Assembly (NCBI GenBank): GCA_022478985.1 | Contig: JAKSZP010000177.1 | Span: forward strand, 1-64,000 | Source of the DNA: Massospora cicadina | Taxonomy: Eukaryota > Entomophthoromycota > Entomophthoromycetes > Entomophthorales > Entomophthoraceae | Direction of reading: 5' to 3' | DNA length: 64,000 bases | Shown here: one piece after another, positions 12,654-23,749 of the stretch | How the letters are laid out: the number at the start of each line of letters is the position of its first letter | How positions within the stretch are numbered: position 1 is the first letter of the stretch | Made by a program: the position numbers and the translations under genes | The notes under the pieces: model-generated | What the model was told of the DNA's origin: nothing | Seen by the model: only the letters and a program-made list of their open reading frames with translations | The model's database searches: none

Positions 12654-13385
12654 GGACCTACTGGATGAATTTACTTAATCAAGTATATCATTTCACCCTC
12701 AGTCAGTCAAATCAACTTAAACCTATTTTTAAATTCTGACCTTGACGCCCCTCTCCCACCTAGAAAATATACCTGCAAGCCCAACGCCACCACCTACCAA
12801 AGCAAACATCAGCTTGCCATGGCTATTATGGAATTACTGTAAACCAACCACTCTGAAAAGCGCTGACAAGTCCAATTACTGAACTTCTTCCAAGTATAAA
12901 ACCCCCTACTACCCCTCCCAACTTCTAAACATATGCAAGGAGTGAGATTGTTTTACTTTATGAGGTTAATTATGACACAATCAGCTATGTTGCTAAAGTG
13001 GCGAAGTTCTCACAACAATCAAAACTTAATTGCAGAAGGATTTAAAAGTTTAACCTTATCATTGATGCTTACATCCAGGCAGAACACCATTTCCCAGTTA
13101 CACAGAAGCCAACCTCCAAGAACAGATCCCTGATATAGATAAAATCTCTATCAAACTCAATATACACGCCACAGATGCACCCACACCCATGCTATCTGTC
13201 TTAAGCACTACTACAACCATATCAAGGCTGTCAAGGATGTGCTACATGGCCCCCTCTACATCACCTCCAATTTCAGACAGGTTTAACTTCTCCAGACCTG
13301 GTTGGAGGTGGTTTAAAATTTCCCTTCTTTTGCGCATAACCCGTCCTCAAGTGCATCATCTCTGGTCGCATACACTCATATAAAA
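12654..13385 (+). pseudogene. ORF1-like CCHC-knuckle protein, copy 1, 3' part
   Basis: Continues the gene cut at 5955. Shared with copy 2 (minus strand, 15460-15860) are LLYEVNYDTISYVAKVAKFS against RLYETATSGVKHVAELAYFS, and AYIQAEHHF against ARIQAEHHV, in the same order. Several frames are involved, so indels have occurred. No known domain was recognised in this C-terminal part. The homology ends near 13385, where AT-rich DNA begins. Confidence 0.55.
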
Positions 13386-13614
13386 GGTAAAGATAAACGA
13401 TTAAAAAATAAAATTATAATTTAATAAGTTAACTTGAAACTTTTTCAGAGTAGCAGAAAAACAGAAACACTGAAGCCCTCTTATATAGTACCAGTCAATT
13501 TTTTTATTTTCTATTATATCTATAAGATTGAATTGACATAGTTATCCAGTATGCAGCATTTTACAAAGAATATATATAAAGTAATACAGCTACATATTTA
13601 AACTATATATATAA

Positions 13615-13885
13615 TGATTATGAGCATTGCCTATTCAGTTTGATTCAAGTAAATGAACCTGTCTAGGTGATGATTAATAACTGTGTTAGCATTGCGCACC
13701 AGCACAATAAATCAAGATAGGGAACAGCAATGTGGTTCATGGATTTTCTTTGCCTATCAGAACGCTGTGTATGAGAGGTCTACCAAAATTTGTTTATCTT
13801 CCCATTGATTTTGAGTTCCACATTGCCCACATTAGTTGGTGCAATAATATCCCCATGTCAGCCTATCTTAGATAAATTTAAGTAT
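13615..13885 (+). mobile_element. tRNA-derived SINE, copy 1
   Basis: Aligns with the reverse complement of 14110-14409. Matching blocks are CAGTTTGATTCAAGTA (the B-box region, 13636-13651), AACTGTGTTAGCATTGCGCA (13680-13699) and TTGGTGCAATAATATCCCCA (about 13836-13855). The first half of the tRNA-like head is not clear and no A-rich tail is left. It is probably an older copy than copy 2. Confidence 0.65.
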
Positions 13886-14109
13886 AAATTGTTTAGTATA
13901 TCAAATTTTTATCTATATATTTAACAATGTATACAATATGTAGATAAAGCACTACTAAAACTTATAAATAAATTTAATGGTTAACAGATAGTTTATAAAA
14001 TCTGTTTTATAATCTACTAGTAATCATTATGCAATCATACTCAATATAGGGCTAACAATTCTTATATAAATAATCATTCTTAAAACATAAAAAACAATAC
14101 AAAAGCATA

Positions 14110-14409
14110 TGTTGCTTTCTTTTTTATTTTATTTGAAGTATGCTGACCTGGGGACAATACTGCACCAATTAATGGAAAAATTGAATGAATGGGAAAGGAG
14201 GGTAAAATCTGGAAAACCTCCAAGCGCAGCATATGTTAGGCTAGGAACTCCATGGACCGCCTTTGCTATTTGCTATCTTGGTTTAGGGCATTGGTGTGCA
14301 ACGCCAACACAGTCATAATTGTCCCCTACCCAAAGTTCCTGTACCAGAATCAAACTTGGGGAGGCAGCGGTAGAGGTCCCTATTCTACCACTGGGGTATC
14401 CTCCCTTTA
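14110..14409 (-). mobile_element. tRNA-derived SINE, copy 2
   Basis: The minus strand starts GGGAGGATACCCCAGTGGTA. It contains an A-box-like TACCCCAGTGG, a 31-base gap and then a B-box-like AGTTTGATTCT: the spacing of a type 2 RNA polymerase III promoter in a tRNA. A unique body of about 200 bp follows, ending CCCCAGGTCAGCATACTTC, then an A-rich tail at 14113-14135. The head does not fold as a good tRNA, so this is a SINE and not a tRNA gene. It has no coding capacity and would rely on a LINE for mobility. Confidence 0.7.
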
Positions 14410-15329
14410 GCACAAGTTGCTTTCTGTAAATACTTTTTGTAGTAACTATAATATCAATAGCATCACAGTTGCCTGGTATACTTAATTAGAAAACTAAATT
14501 AACAAAGAGCATAATTGACTCAATTTATAACTAACCCATCAGATATGTTAACATTTATTTATATGAAAAACTATATAATCATATAAACCAAAAGTTACAT
14601 AATAATGTGTTTATCATAAAAAGCTAGTAAAAGTAGCTACTAGGTGTAATAAGAAATATTACTTGATATCTAATTAAACACTATAAATATATTTTTATTG
14701 CTTTATTACAAATAATAATTACCTGCAATATACCAACTAGCATCTGATATCAAGTGTGATTGTAATTACTCTAAAGTCAGTTGTAAGCCCACAGCTTTTT
14801 GGGGTAAATGAATTTGAAACTAAAAATAGAAATAAAAATTAATATCAAATATATTTTTATATTATATTGACAAATATAATAGCAGCACCTGACTTTTCCT
14901 TAGTACACTAGCTAGATTTTAAAATTTTAGGTAAGGAAAATATCTCTTTCAATTGTGATCTGGAAGCATAATCAAGAGCTATTTTAAAGTTGATTACTAT
15001 AAGGTAGATGTACAAGCATTTTAGAGCTAAATTTATAGAGTTTACTGACAAAAGAATATTTTTAATTTAAATAAAACCAATGACAATTAAAAGATATACA
15101 TAGCAAGAGAATGTCAATGAAGTGCTTTTTATGTATATCATACTATATAATATGCATACATTACTTTAAAGTTAAGCTGTAAACATATGTTTATAATTAG
15201 GCTAGATTTTACAGGCGAGGTCAGTTATAGTGTTTAATTACTGTGTTAATAATTCATGATTTGTACCTTAACACAATAATTGTTTATGATCTACTTATAT
15301 ACTAGCTCTGCTAGTTTCAATGTTTTATT

Positions 15330-15375
15330 TTTATTTAACTGAGGTAAGCTGACTAGGGGATGGACAATACTAAAG
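15330..15375 (-). mobile_element. tRNA-derived SINE, 3' fragment
   Basis: GTAAGCTGACTAGGGGATGG with GACAATACT matches the 3' end of SINE copy 2 (TATGCTGACCTGGGGACAAT), and like it has a T-rich run on its left (an A-rich tail on the minus strand). Sequence to the right does not align. Confidence 0.4.
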
Positions 15376-15459
15376 CTGAAACTCCAAAACTAAACAAACC
15401 AAAAGATCATGAGCTGAACGCCCTTATTAAGCAGCAGAAAACACAAAAGAAATGAGAAA

Positions 15460-17216
15460 ATAACCTACCAGGTGCACAGAGGTGAGCTGCTTATCCCATC
15501 ATGGCAGAGGGGAAGGGGGGATCAGGTGGATCATCCTCAGGCTCAGCATTGTAGAGGCGGATCAGTGCTGAGAGCAAGGGGGTGGGGCATCTGTGGGATG
15601 AGGGTTGAGTTGAAGTAGATAGTTTATGAGATTGACAATTTGGGCCTGGATCAAAGCCTCTATGAGTTTGGCAACATGGTGTTCAGCCTGGATGCGGGCA
15701 TTAAGAAGTTGTTATAATTTTGTGGTATTGGCTCTTGTGGTGCATGTGATGGGGAAAAATATGCCAGTTCAGCGACATGCTTGACACCGCTGGTGGCAGT
15801 TTCATAGAGGCGTTGGATTCCCTCTTTTGTGTTAGGCAGAAAATTGGAGGGGAACAAGGGAGGTGCAGCCCCTTTTTAAATTCTGTAACAGATTTTGAAC
15901 AAATTCTGTGAAAACGGGGATGTTTGGGTGAGGCCACCACAACATTGGTAAGCTGGTGGTCATTTTGGAAAAGGGTAGAATTGGGTTTGGGGACATATCA
16001 GTTGGTTGGGTCTGAGCATCGAAGTCTGAATTCAGATAAGGTACTAAATAAATTGGATAACCTGGTGGTGGGGCAATTTCACCAGATTTGGTCACTTCAT
16101 CCAATAAGTTCCAGGAATTTTAGTTGATTTGAGAAGATTTGGTGGTAGGTGACTTTGGTTGGGTAAGCTTTGGGGCAGGAGATTTTCTGGATTGAACATG
16201 GGTTTAAACCTTCTACCAATTGGTTGACCTGGGTGTGCATTGGCTGGCTTGGATTTGGTCAGATTGGATTTGGGTTGCTCAATTTTGTTGCTGATTCATT
16301 GAGTGCTCAACCTGGGGGAGGGTGGGGGCAGCTAAAATCCCCACTCAAACGCTGTTGGTGTGGCCTCATGGGTAGAATTGGCCATGTTTGCAGGGCTTAA
16401 ATTATATCAACATGTTCTTTATGTGATCCAACTCATGGCAAAGGGGACAGATTGTGCAACCGTTGTCAGTGTGAGACCAAAAGAAATGGTCAGGTGCAGA
16501 TGGGATATAGGCATGTGGTGGGATGTGCTGGGCCATGTTCAGCTGGTGGGGGTAATGATGGCCATTGCTGGAGTTGCTGCGAGGTGTTAAGCACCACATG
16601 GGACAATGAATTGGAGGATAAGGTTTTTGCCATAAGTGGACAGCCCTGACATCAACTCCTCATAAAGTGTTTGATGGGGAAGGTGTGAGAGGAGGTTTGC
16701 AAAGGTCACCACAAGTGTGATATCATCTGGGAGACGTGTTTGGGTGGTGGTAATGGGGGTGCTTTTGTATATTAAGGGCGTAGCTGCTGCAGCAGCTACA
16801 TCCTCTTTGGTGGGGAATCCAATATTGAAATAGCCCATGTAAGGGCAGAAGTTGATAAACCCTGCTGGCGCAAAGGTGGCCGTTGCCAGCTCAATTATTA
16901 CTTTTTCAGCATACGGGAAGAGACATACATACTCAATGTTGAGGAAAAAGCGAATATTGGATTGGGGTAGGGCTAGGGAGTGGGGGAGAGTTAAGTGGCT
17001 CAATTCAAGGTGCAGTGCTAGGTCTCTTGGAGGGACATAGTGGCCGGATGTATTTGGCAGACTAGACGATCCAGTCTGCATGTGTTTGCCTGCTGGGCGG
17101 TAAATGCTAGTGGGTGAAGCACTGGCCCTATACTGGGGCAGCAGGTTGTGGATCTGAGAACATAAGTTTAGAATTATTGTGGTGAGGCGGTGGTGGAAAA
17201 TTTGGCTTGTTTTCAA
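15460..17216 (-). pseudogene. ORF1-like CCHC-knuckle protein, copy 2
   Basis: The longest open part is 16587-17216 (209 residues). The domain order is: a proline- and serine-rich N-terminus; a conserved block GFINFCPYMGYFNIGFPTKE; VTFANLLSHLPHQTLYEEL with LSTYG and ILQF; then in another frame (16402-16599) a knuckle CPLCHELDHIKNM whose fourth Cys is lost at the frame end; and a C-terminal part at 15660-16104 with RLYETATSGVKHVAELAYFS and ARIQAEHHV. Copy 1 has the same order. About 1.75 kb with few breaks, so it is better kept than most genes here. No RT lies next to it. It resembles ORF1 of non-LTR elements or a Gag, but could be a host-derived or non-autonomous element gene. Confidence 0.6.
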
Positions 17217-17503
17217 ATTCGCTCAAAATTGATGAAAGCAGAAAGAAAAGGCTAGTTATAATTTATAACTGGCCAAATATACAATGTTTTTGTATTTTAA
17301 AAAAGGTATATGATCATTAATAATTTAGGACATACTTAATTTCTGAGAAAGGACCCTGTTGGAAGTTAAATATTCATGTAATGTGCTAAACTCTCTATGT
17401 ACAAATTAAAATTAAGGATAAGTAGGTGCATATTTTTGTAGTTTATAATATATTTTACTTAGTGTATAGCCATTAATTCTTATTATAATAGTTATCTATA
17501 CAA
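17217..17503. other. AT-rich gap, nothing seen
   Basis: Short AT-rich stretch between the ORF1-like gene and the 5' LTR of element A. No feature was recognised. Confidence 0.6.
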
Positions 17504-17986
17504 ATTAGTAAGGATTTAAGATAATAAGTGAGTCAAGATCCCTACTCTTTAATTGAGACTTATTAAGTTGAATCTTGAGCCCTTATAATCAAAATCTGTC
17601 CTTGAAGGCAAAAATGGGAAATTCAATCAGGAAGCATCATGTACACGGGAATTGATGGAGATGACTTCTAGCATTGCACTTCCGCTTTATAAATTTCACA
17701 AGGCATGACTCCAGACAATAAGGCCATGAGGAATATGTAGACAAAGAACAATGAAGGCGTCAACTAAACAATAAAAACATAAGGATGTAGAAGCTTCTGA
17801 TTCTATGGGGCTGTGAGGTCCTCTTGGCACCATGTCATCACTAACCTTATAGATATAGAATCCTTTTAAATCTATAAGGTAGTCTATTTACCCCATCCTT
17901 TTGTCTTAATTACCTCTCCACTAGTTTTACAGCTTTAAGGCTCAGTTTGAACCTTGGATAAAGTCTGAAGAACTGTTAAGCCAACA
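17504..17986 (+). repeat. 5' LTR of element A
   Basis: Pairs with 31229-31713: shared GGGAAATTCAATCAGGAAG (near 17610 and 31339) and AAAGAACAATGAAGG. It ends CCAACA before the primer-binding site. The first bases are degraded, so the start is uncertain by a few bases. Confidence 0.8.
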
Positions 17987-17990
17987 TAAG

Positions 17991-18009
17991 TGGTGCTTAC
18001 TACAGGGGG
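17991..18009 (+). promoter_or_regulatory. Primer-binding site of element A
   Basis: TGGTGCTTACTACAGGGGG lies 4 bases after the LTR. It is nearly the same as the sites of D (46087) and F (23729), so the three probably used the same tRNA primer. I cannot name the tRNA. Confidence 0.7.
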
Positions 18010-18059
18010 CTTTATGATTTCCACTAAAAACGTCTTTTTCTAAAATGGAGAATAATAGC

Positions 18060-19945
18060 AAACAAGATGGCCAATCCGCCAATTGTTCAATAAGCGTAAC
18101 GCAATAGATTACACCTCACAGTACAAAGTTATCCCTCTACAGCCCAAAAACCTAGAGTTTTGGGCCACCTTCCAATTCACCTTAACTTCTATTGATTGTG
18201 ATCAGTATCAACTCAAACATGAGAACATCAATGAGAAAATTCAGCAATTACTGAAAAGCATCAACTCCTTTGGAGGCTGCTCTAGTCATTCATGAGCCTC
18301 TTTGGTGCTTTCCATGATGTGATATTTATATCTCTTGGCTCTATTACTCTTGGAGAACTGGTTTTGGTACTGAAAGCTAACTCCAAAGCTTCGTCCATCC
18401 AGCTATACACCACATCTTACAAATAGTCGGTTTAAATCACCATGAAGTAGCTTGACAACTAGGGCTCACCCAAACCTTACACTGAAATTTTGGTGATTTC
18501 TATAATGATGCCTTTTCCTTTATTTATGACAGTTGGAAAGCCATTGTAGATAAAAGGCAGCTGATTAATAAAGCTTGCAACAAATCTGCTATGCTAGATA
18601 GTGAACTTTTGGGTTATCTTGAGGACCAGCTTTATTAAAATGCAAAATTTCTTGAAATAACCTGGAGACAATGCTTTAATCAGATTGAGGACCTTATTTG
18701 GACATTCCAGCAGCCTTGAAAGAGTTAGCCTCTTGCATTAGAGCCTCTGGGACTGGAAGGCCTGAAGGGCCTAGATGCCAGAAGAACAGGAAGATTTAGA
18801 TGGCCAGAAGGGAAAAAGATTCCCACGGACCTCAAGGACCTTCCAGTTTCTTGGTACCTACTCCTAGCGATTCTAACAACTCCTGGAAACAAGATGTTCT
18901 AATGGCACTTGCTGCCTCACAGGATCAAATAAGAAATGTAGCTTAATGACGCAAGCTTTAACGTAGATGGAGTCCCTCTTGATCCCAGAGTTTTGATTGA
19001 TGCTTTACAGAAAAGATGGATAAGTTCAGTGCATTTACCAAACTTACCAATAGCTGTATCATACATATCAAACAAAACTTTCAAGGTTTCAAAAATCACT
19101 TGAGTAACTTTGAAAGTAAGCTGCTCCTCCAATGTACTGAAATTCAAGCTCTGAAGAAGCAAATTTCCCTTAAAGCCTCAGTTACCTCTCTAAACTGCCA
19201 TTGGGATGAGGTTCAGGAGGACCTAAAAGGATTAAGAGGACAACTGGACCAACAGGCCCCTCACGACTCTGAAGAAACCAAGATTTTCTGAGCCTGCTTT
19301 ATTTCCTGCTGAAAACTTTTTCCACTCCTATTGCAACCAACTTTAAGCCTAGATTTAAGTAGAAATTCACCCTGTGACAGGAAAGTATTGCCTCTTTCTT
19401 TACGCATATGAGAGCTCAATGGAGGCCACCAACCATCAGAAGGTGAAGCACATCCACTCCTGCCTGAATAGCACGGCCCATGAAATTATAACTACCCACT
19501 TAAAGGAACTTACACATGTGAATAAGTCCATATGGTTCTAATATAGAAATTTGGAAGCAACCAGATTTGGCCAACCAGAAGCAGGCGTTCAAGGCCATTC
19601 ATCTGACCAAAGAAGAGAGTCCTTTGGAGTTAACCAGCCAATTTTATTCCCAAGAAAAACCCTTAGTGACCACTAGCTGTATTTCAATGGAAAACGCCAT
19701 AATGGTGGTAATCTCCACGATGGGATCTTATCCTGAGGTCAATTTCACATTATTGGCCAAAGAGAAATTTTACCTGTATCTATAAATTGAAGAAGCTCTT
19801 ATTGAAATTCTTGAGTATTCCTTAAGTCTCAAGTCCTCTCTGTCTGCCTCTCCCAGCCATCCTTGAGTCCACATTGTCAAAAACCAGAAACCACTAAATC
19901 TTGATGCACTTACTGTAATGGTTTCATCATAGTTCCAAGACTTGT
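18060..19945 (+). pseudogene. Gag of element A with collagen-like tract and CCHC knuckle
   Basis: Open stretches at 18083-18295, 19016-19291 and 19567-19785 make up a decayed Gag. The part near 19060-19250 is helical and likely coiled coil. At 18735-18850 glycine/proline codons recur in collagen-like fashion (GPR, GPQGPS) between short frames. The knuckle at 19905-19945 reads CTYCNGF then HHSSKTC, which is CX2CX4HX4C only after a one-base frame change. Same layout as Gag of B and C. It would coat and package the RNA. Confidence 0.65.
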
Positions 19946-22578
19946 TGGAAGAAACTCACCAACGAAGCGTCTCAATCTGAAATCCCTGTACTGCCTCAAG
20001 GAAGTTTAGTGACCTTCAATGAGTCTAATGTTGTCATACCAGAAGAAGATAAATTGGTATCATTGATAAAAATGAACTTGATACTGCTTGCTTTTTTTGA
20101 TGAATCTCCTATGTTTCTCGCTCTGCCCCCTAAGTTTGGGAGTTTAATCACAAGAGTCACTGTTTAAGTTCATAAAGTCCCTGTCCACACCATTGTCAAC
20201 AGTAATTCCCGCATGATGTCAATTTTTCTAAGTTAATGAAATGTATCAAGGTAGCTCCAGACTTGCTTCAAAGCATTTAATATGGAACAGATGATCCACA
20301 ATGAACTCAGTCCATTGGCGACCTATTCCTTGATTCTCATTTGCTTTGTTAAGCTATCATTAAATACTGTGGCTATTGCATTAGACAACCTGATTTACGA
20401 TCTTCTACTCAAATCCAGTTTCTCTGAATATTATGCTGTCATGTAATATGATGAAGGATACTTATCCCTTTTAGGACACAGGGCTCTATTAGGTTTTAGA
20501 CCTTCAGTGAAACAGAACATAAATTAAATCTTGGGCATGCTTGTTGGAAAGCAAAAGTCATATTGACAGGCTTGAGTATTATGTAAGGGGTTTTTGAGTA
20601 CAGATACCCCTCCTGCATTAGATGATCAAGTGGGCATGTCCATCTATTTCCTAAGCCAACTATTATACCGCCAAAGTCCCAGGTCATTATTGATACCTGG
20701 GTATATATCAATTTCTCTCATGGCATTTGCTGGATATACAAGGCATGGATAACTCATCCATTAAGAAGATCCTGACCTGCCTAGGAATTTTGATCCCACT
20801 TATGCTGGATTCATATTGGTGCCGCTGGACAACCTCAATGACAAACCTAGGACAGTGGGCCTTAATACTCCAGATGCCTATGTTTGCCTACTTCCTGTAG
20901 AGCCCATTGATGATGTCCTTAACTCTGAAAGTCTAAGGAACGTTGGGATAGAACCACCCCATCAGTAGCTCAAATTAATACCTCTATTGGGCAAGAGCTC
21001 ACAAGAGAGAATTGGAACTGAGTTGAGAATTTACTAGAAAAATACTCTTACATTTTCTCAACCTTTACCTATGATGTCATATGTGTAGCCTTTTACATCA
21101 TGTGGAGACTGGAGACGCTTAACCTATTTGGTCCCATCCCTACCAATAGAGTAATGTTGAAGAGGCTCAGGTGGCTGTTGAGCTTAAGTAGCTAATTGAA
21201 TATGGGTACTGATGCTTCCCATATACCTTAAGACTCTCTTCTCTTAATAGTTTAGAAGAAGGATGGTAGTCATTGCGTAGTAACGGATTATTGAAGACTT
21301 AACTACATTACCAAAAAGGACAGTTACCACTTGCCACAGATCAAAGGCTCTCTCCACTTACTTTACAGTTCTCAATATTTTTCCACTATGGATCTTGCTA
21401 GAGGATAATGGCAAGCATGACTAGTATCTGAAAATTGATCCAAATGTGCACTCATAGCAATGAGAGGCTATTAAATCCAACTAGGATGCCTCAGGCCTTT
21501 GCACGCGCCCACAACCTTTCAACGCGCCATGGATGAAACCTTGAGGAGATTTAAAGCTATCTTATGTCCTTGTGTACCTTATTGACATTACTGTCTTCTT
21601 GCAAACCTTCAATGGCCACATGGAACATCTCCAGAAAATCTTTAGTTATCTAAAGAAGGCTTCCATAAAGATTAAGCCTTTTAAGTGCTCTTTTTAGAAT
21701 CTGAAATGGAATTCCTGAGACACAATATCAAAACATGGATTCAGCTCATCCTGGATAAAGTTGCTGCCATTAACTAGATGTTGCGCCCCCAGGGTCTCAA
21801 GAATATCAAGTGTTCCTGGGTATGGTAAATTATTATTGTAAGTTTATCCATTAGTTTGCTGACTTAGCTGAGCTCCCTGTCTACCTTCTACATAAGATTG
21901 TGCATCTCATGTGGCGTCCTGAACAGGAACATGCTTATAATGCGCTGAGGCCTGCTTTTTGTACTAACCTAATTTTAGTTAATCCACATTTTGACTTGCC
22001 ATTCTCAATATTCACCAATGATAGTGACGTCGCAGTTGGGGGATTTTCTAGCTCAATGAAATGAATATCAAGTTGTCCATCCAGTGGCTTACTTTAGAAA
22101 GACTTTGAGCAAGGCCAAACAAAATTATAGTGTTACTGAGTGTGAGTGCCTGGCTGGGTTTATTGGCAATCATATATTCTGGCCCCACCTATATGGCACC
22201 CATTTCACTGTCATCACTGACCATTCCTCTCTCCAATGGTTGCAGCAAATGAAGGACCAAGATGACCAGCTAGAGAGATGGGATTAATACTACAGAACTA
22301 TGATTTTATCATTGTCCATTGCGCAGGAGCAATACATCAAAATGTCAAAGATTTTTAAGGATGCCAGTGCTGGCCACCTTAACCACAAAGAAAGACTATA
22401 TTATCTAATTGGATGGCCTGAACAGTAGGAGTTGAAATTCCTGAGATCCAAACTGAGCTACAAAAAATGATCCAGGAAACTAAAATTAAAGAGGTTATGC
22501 TGTATAAGAAATTCAACAAGTTTTAGCTCTCTTATATTCTACCTTTTTTCTGAACCAATGTCATCCTTAAAGGGCACA
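19946..22578 (+). pseudogene. Protease, reverse transcriptase and RNase H region of element A
   Basis: The protease part (about 19950-20900) is badly decayed and I could not fix its active site. RT is seen from about 21000: PQAFARAHNLSTRHG (finger/palm, 21490-21530), then YLIDITVFLQTF at 21575-21610, where YIDD is expected, so one catalytic Asp is lost. VFLGMVNYYCKFI follows near 21810-21850. RNase H is open at 22084-22287 with VTECECLAGFI and FTVITDHSSLQWLQQMKDQD. The gene stops at 22578 where F is inserted; integrase continues at 30193. Confidence 0.8.
22574..22578. repeat. Target-site duplication of element F, left
   Basis: GCACA immediately left of the F 5' LTR; the identical 5-mer lies immediately right of the 3' LTR. 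Confidence 0.85.
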
Positions 22579-23725
22579 TGTTGGGATTTTTGACCATATT
22601 CTCAGCCAGCTAGATTACCAGGAATCGCCAGGGGAAAATTCCCTAAGGCGAAGTGAATTGGAAATCAGTTGGCCCAAGTTTTGGAGTAACTACATTTAGG
22701 GGATTTTGGGATAATCACCTGGTCATATCTGTCAGGGATTGATCCAGACAAATACTTAAGATCTCATCGGGTGGAGTTGCCAAAAAATAGTGGCATCTGA
22801 TAGTGATTAACTATCAGGTGTACCAAATGGGATTGGTCAGGTTTCATCACCAACTGATTGGGAATGAATAACAAGTTGTGAGGCGAGTGATGCCGCCTGC
22901 AACTAGCAAATTGATCAGTTGGTGCATGACCTGCCTTAATGGATAATAAGTCCCATTACCTAAGCAGGTCGCTAGCCAAATATGGTTGGTTTTCTTGGAT
23001 TGAGAGGAAAATGTTAGGGATACGTTTTCCAACTCTTTCAGTTTTAGGTCTTGAGGATGTCCAATGACGGAATTCTAGTCAGGATAGGGAAGGCTGTCAC
23101 TGCCAAGATGAGGATGGGTGATTCAACAGCAACGGCTGCCGTTTCATTGAAGAGGTGTCAACCAAGGGTTAGATGACCGAATCCCCACTATAAATTCCCT
23201 AGGGTACACTATAATAAAAAAGGAGTAATTATGAGCACAGAGTTATATAGTTTTAAGTTATTCATTTGAGATATAGATTAAAGAGTAAACTATCATCAGC
23301 TTCCATTATGCTGTTCTGTCTCAAGGATATTATTGCTGCGTGCAATAATTGGAAGACTTTTAGAGAAAAGAGTAAAGATCTGAGAGGGAATCTAGAGAAT
23401 AAGGAGTTACAATTGAGGATAGCTGCCTACTGTGTGTTGGACTGAAGAGACTGTCACCAGGGTATATTAGCAAAAACTGGGGTGTACAGAACAAGGGAAC
23501 GAATCCCTACAACTATGACATCACAAGTATTTAATCAGGAATACTGGATGAGCATTAGGCCAAAATATAATAATTCATACTCAACTATGGATAGTAGTCA
23601 TCATACTATTATCAAACTATATTCTACTATACAACGTGACGAAGTGCACAATGAAACTGAACCTGTGCAGTAAAAAGGTTACTAAAGTTGTTGCCAATAA
23701 TAACCCAAACTATTAAATTTTTACA
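22579..23725 (+). repeat. 5' LTR of element F
   Basis: Starts TGTTGGG and ends TTTTTACA. Long identical blocks are shared with 29050-30192, for example AGGAATCGCCAGGGGAAAAT. Differences include many CpG to TpG or CpA changes. ACACTATAATAAAAAAGGAG near 23208 may be the promoter or poly(A) signal region; this is a guess. Confidence 0.92.
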
Positions 23726-23728
23726 AGT

Positions 23729-23746
23729 TGGTGCTCACTACAGGGG
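23729..23746 (+). promoter_or_regulatory. Primer-binding site of element F
   Basis: TGGTGCTCACTACAGGGG begins 3 bases after the LTR and starts with TGG. It differs from the sites of A and D at one or two positions. Confidence 0.75.
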
Positions 23747-23749
23747 TAG

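Larger units (their letters stand above)
13386..15459. other. AT-rich spacer carrying SINE copies
   Basis: Apart from the three SINE-related stretches listed separately, this AT-rich DNA holds no coding signal. It separates the two inverted copies of the ORF1-like gene. Confidence 0.6.

Noticed and set aside
14336..14407. Possible functional tRNA gene on the minus strand
   Set aside because: A- and B-box-like motifs are present, but the acceptor ends do not pair, no good anticodon arm forms, and the sequence continues into a repeated body with an A-rich tail. Called a SINE head.
15220..15290. Further SINE copy
   Set aside because: Only ACTGTGTTA and a few scattered bases match SINE copy 1; this could be chance in AT-rich sequence.
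15924..16649. Several plus-strand open frames of 65-76 residues
   Set aside because: They mirror the minus-strand ORF1-like gene and show no similarity of their own.
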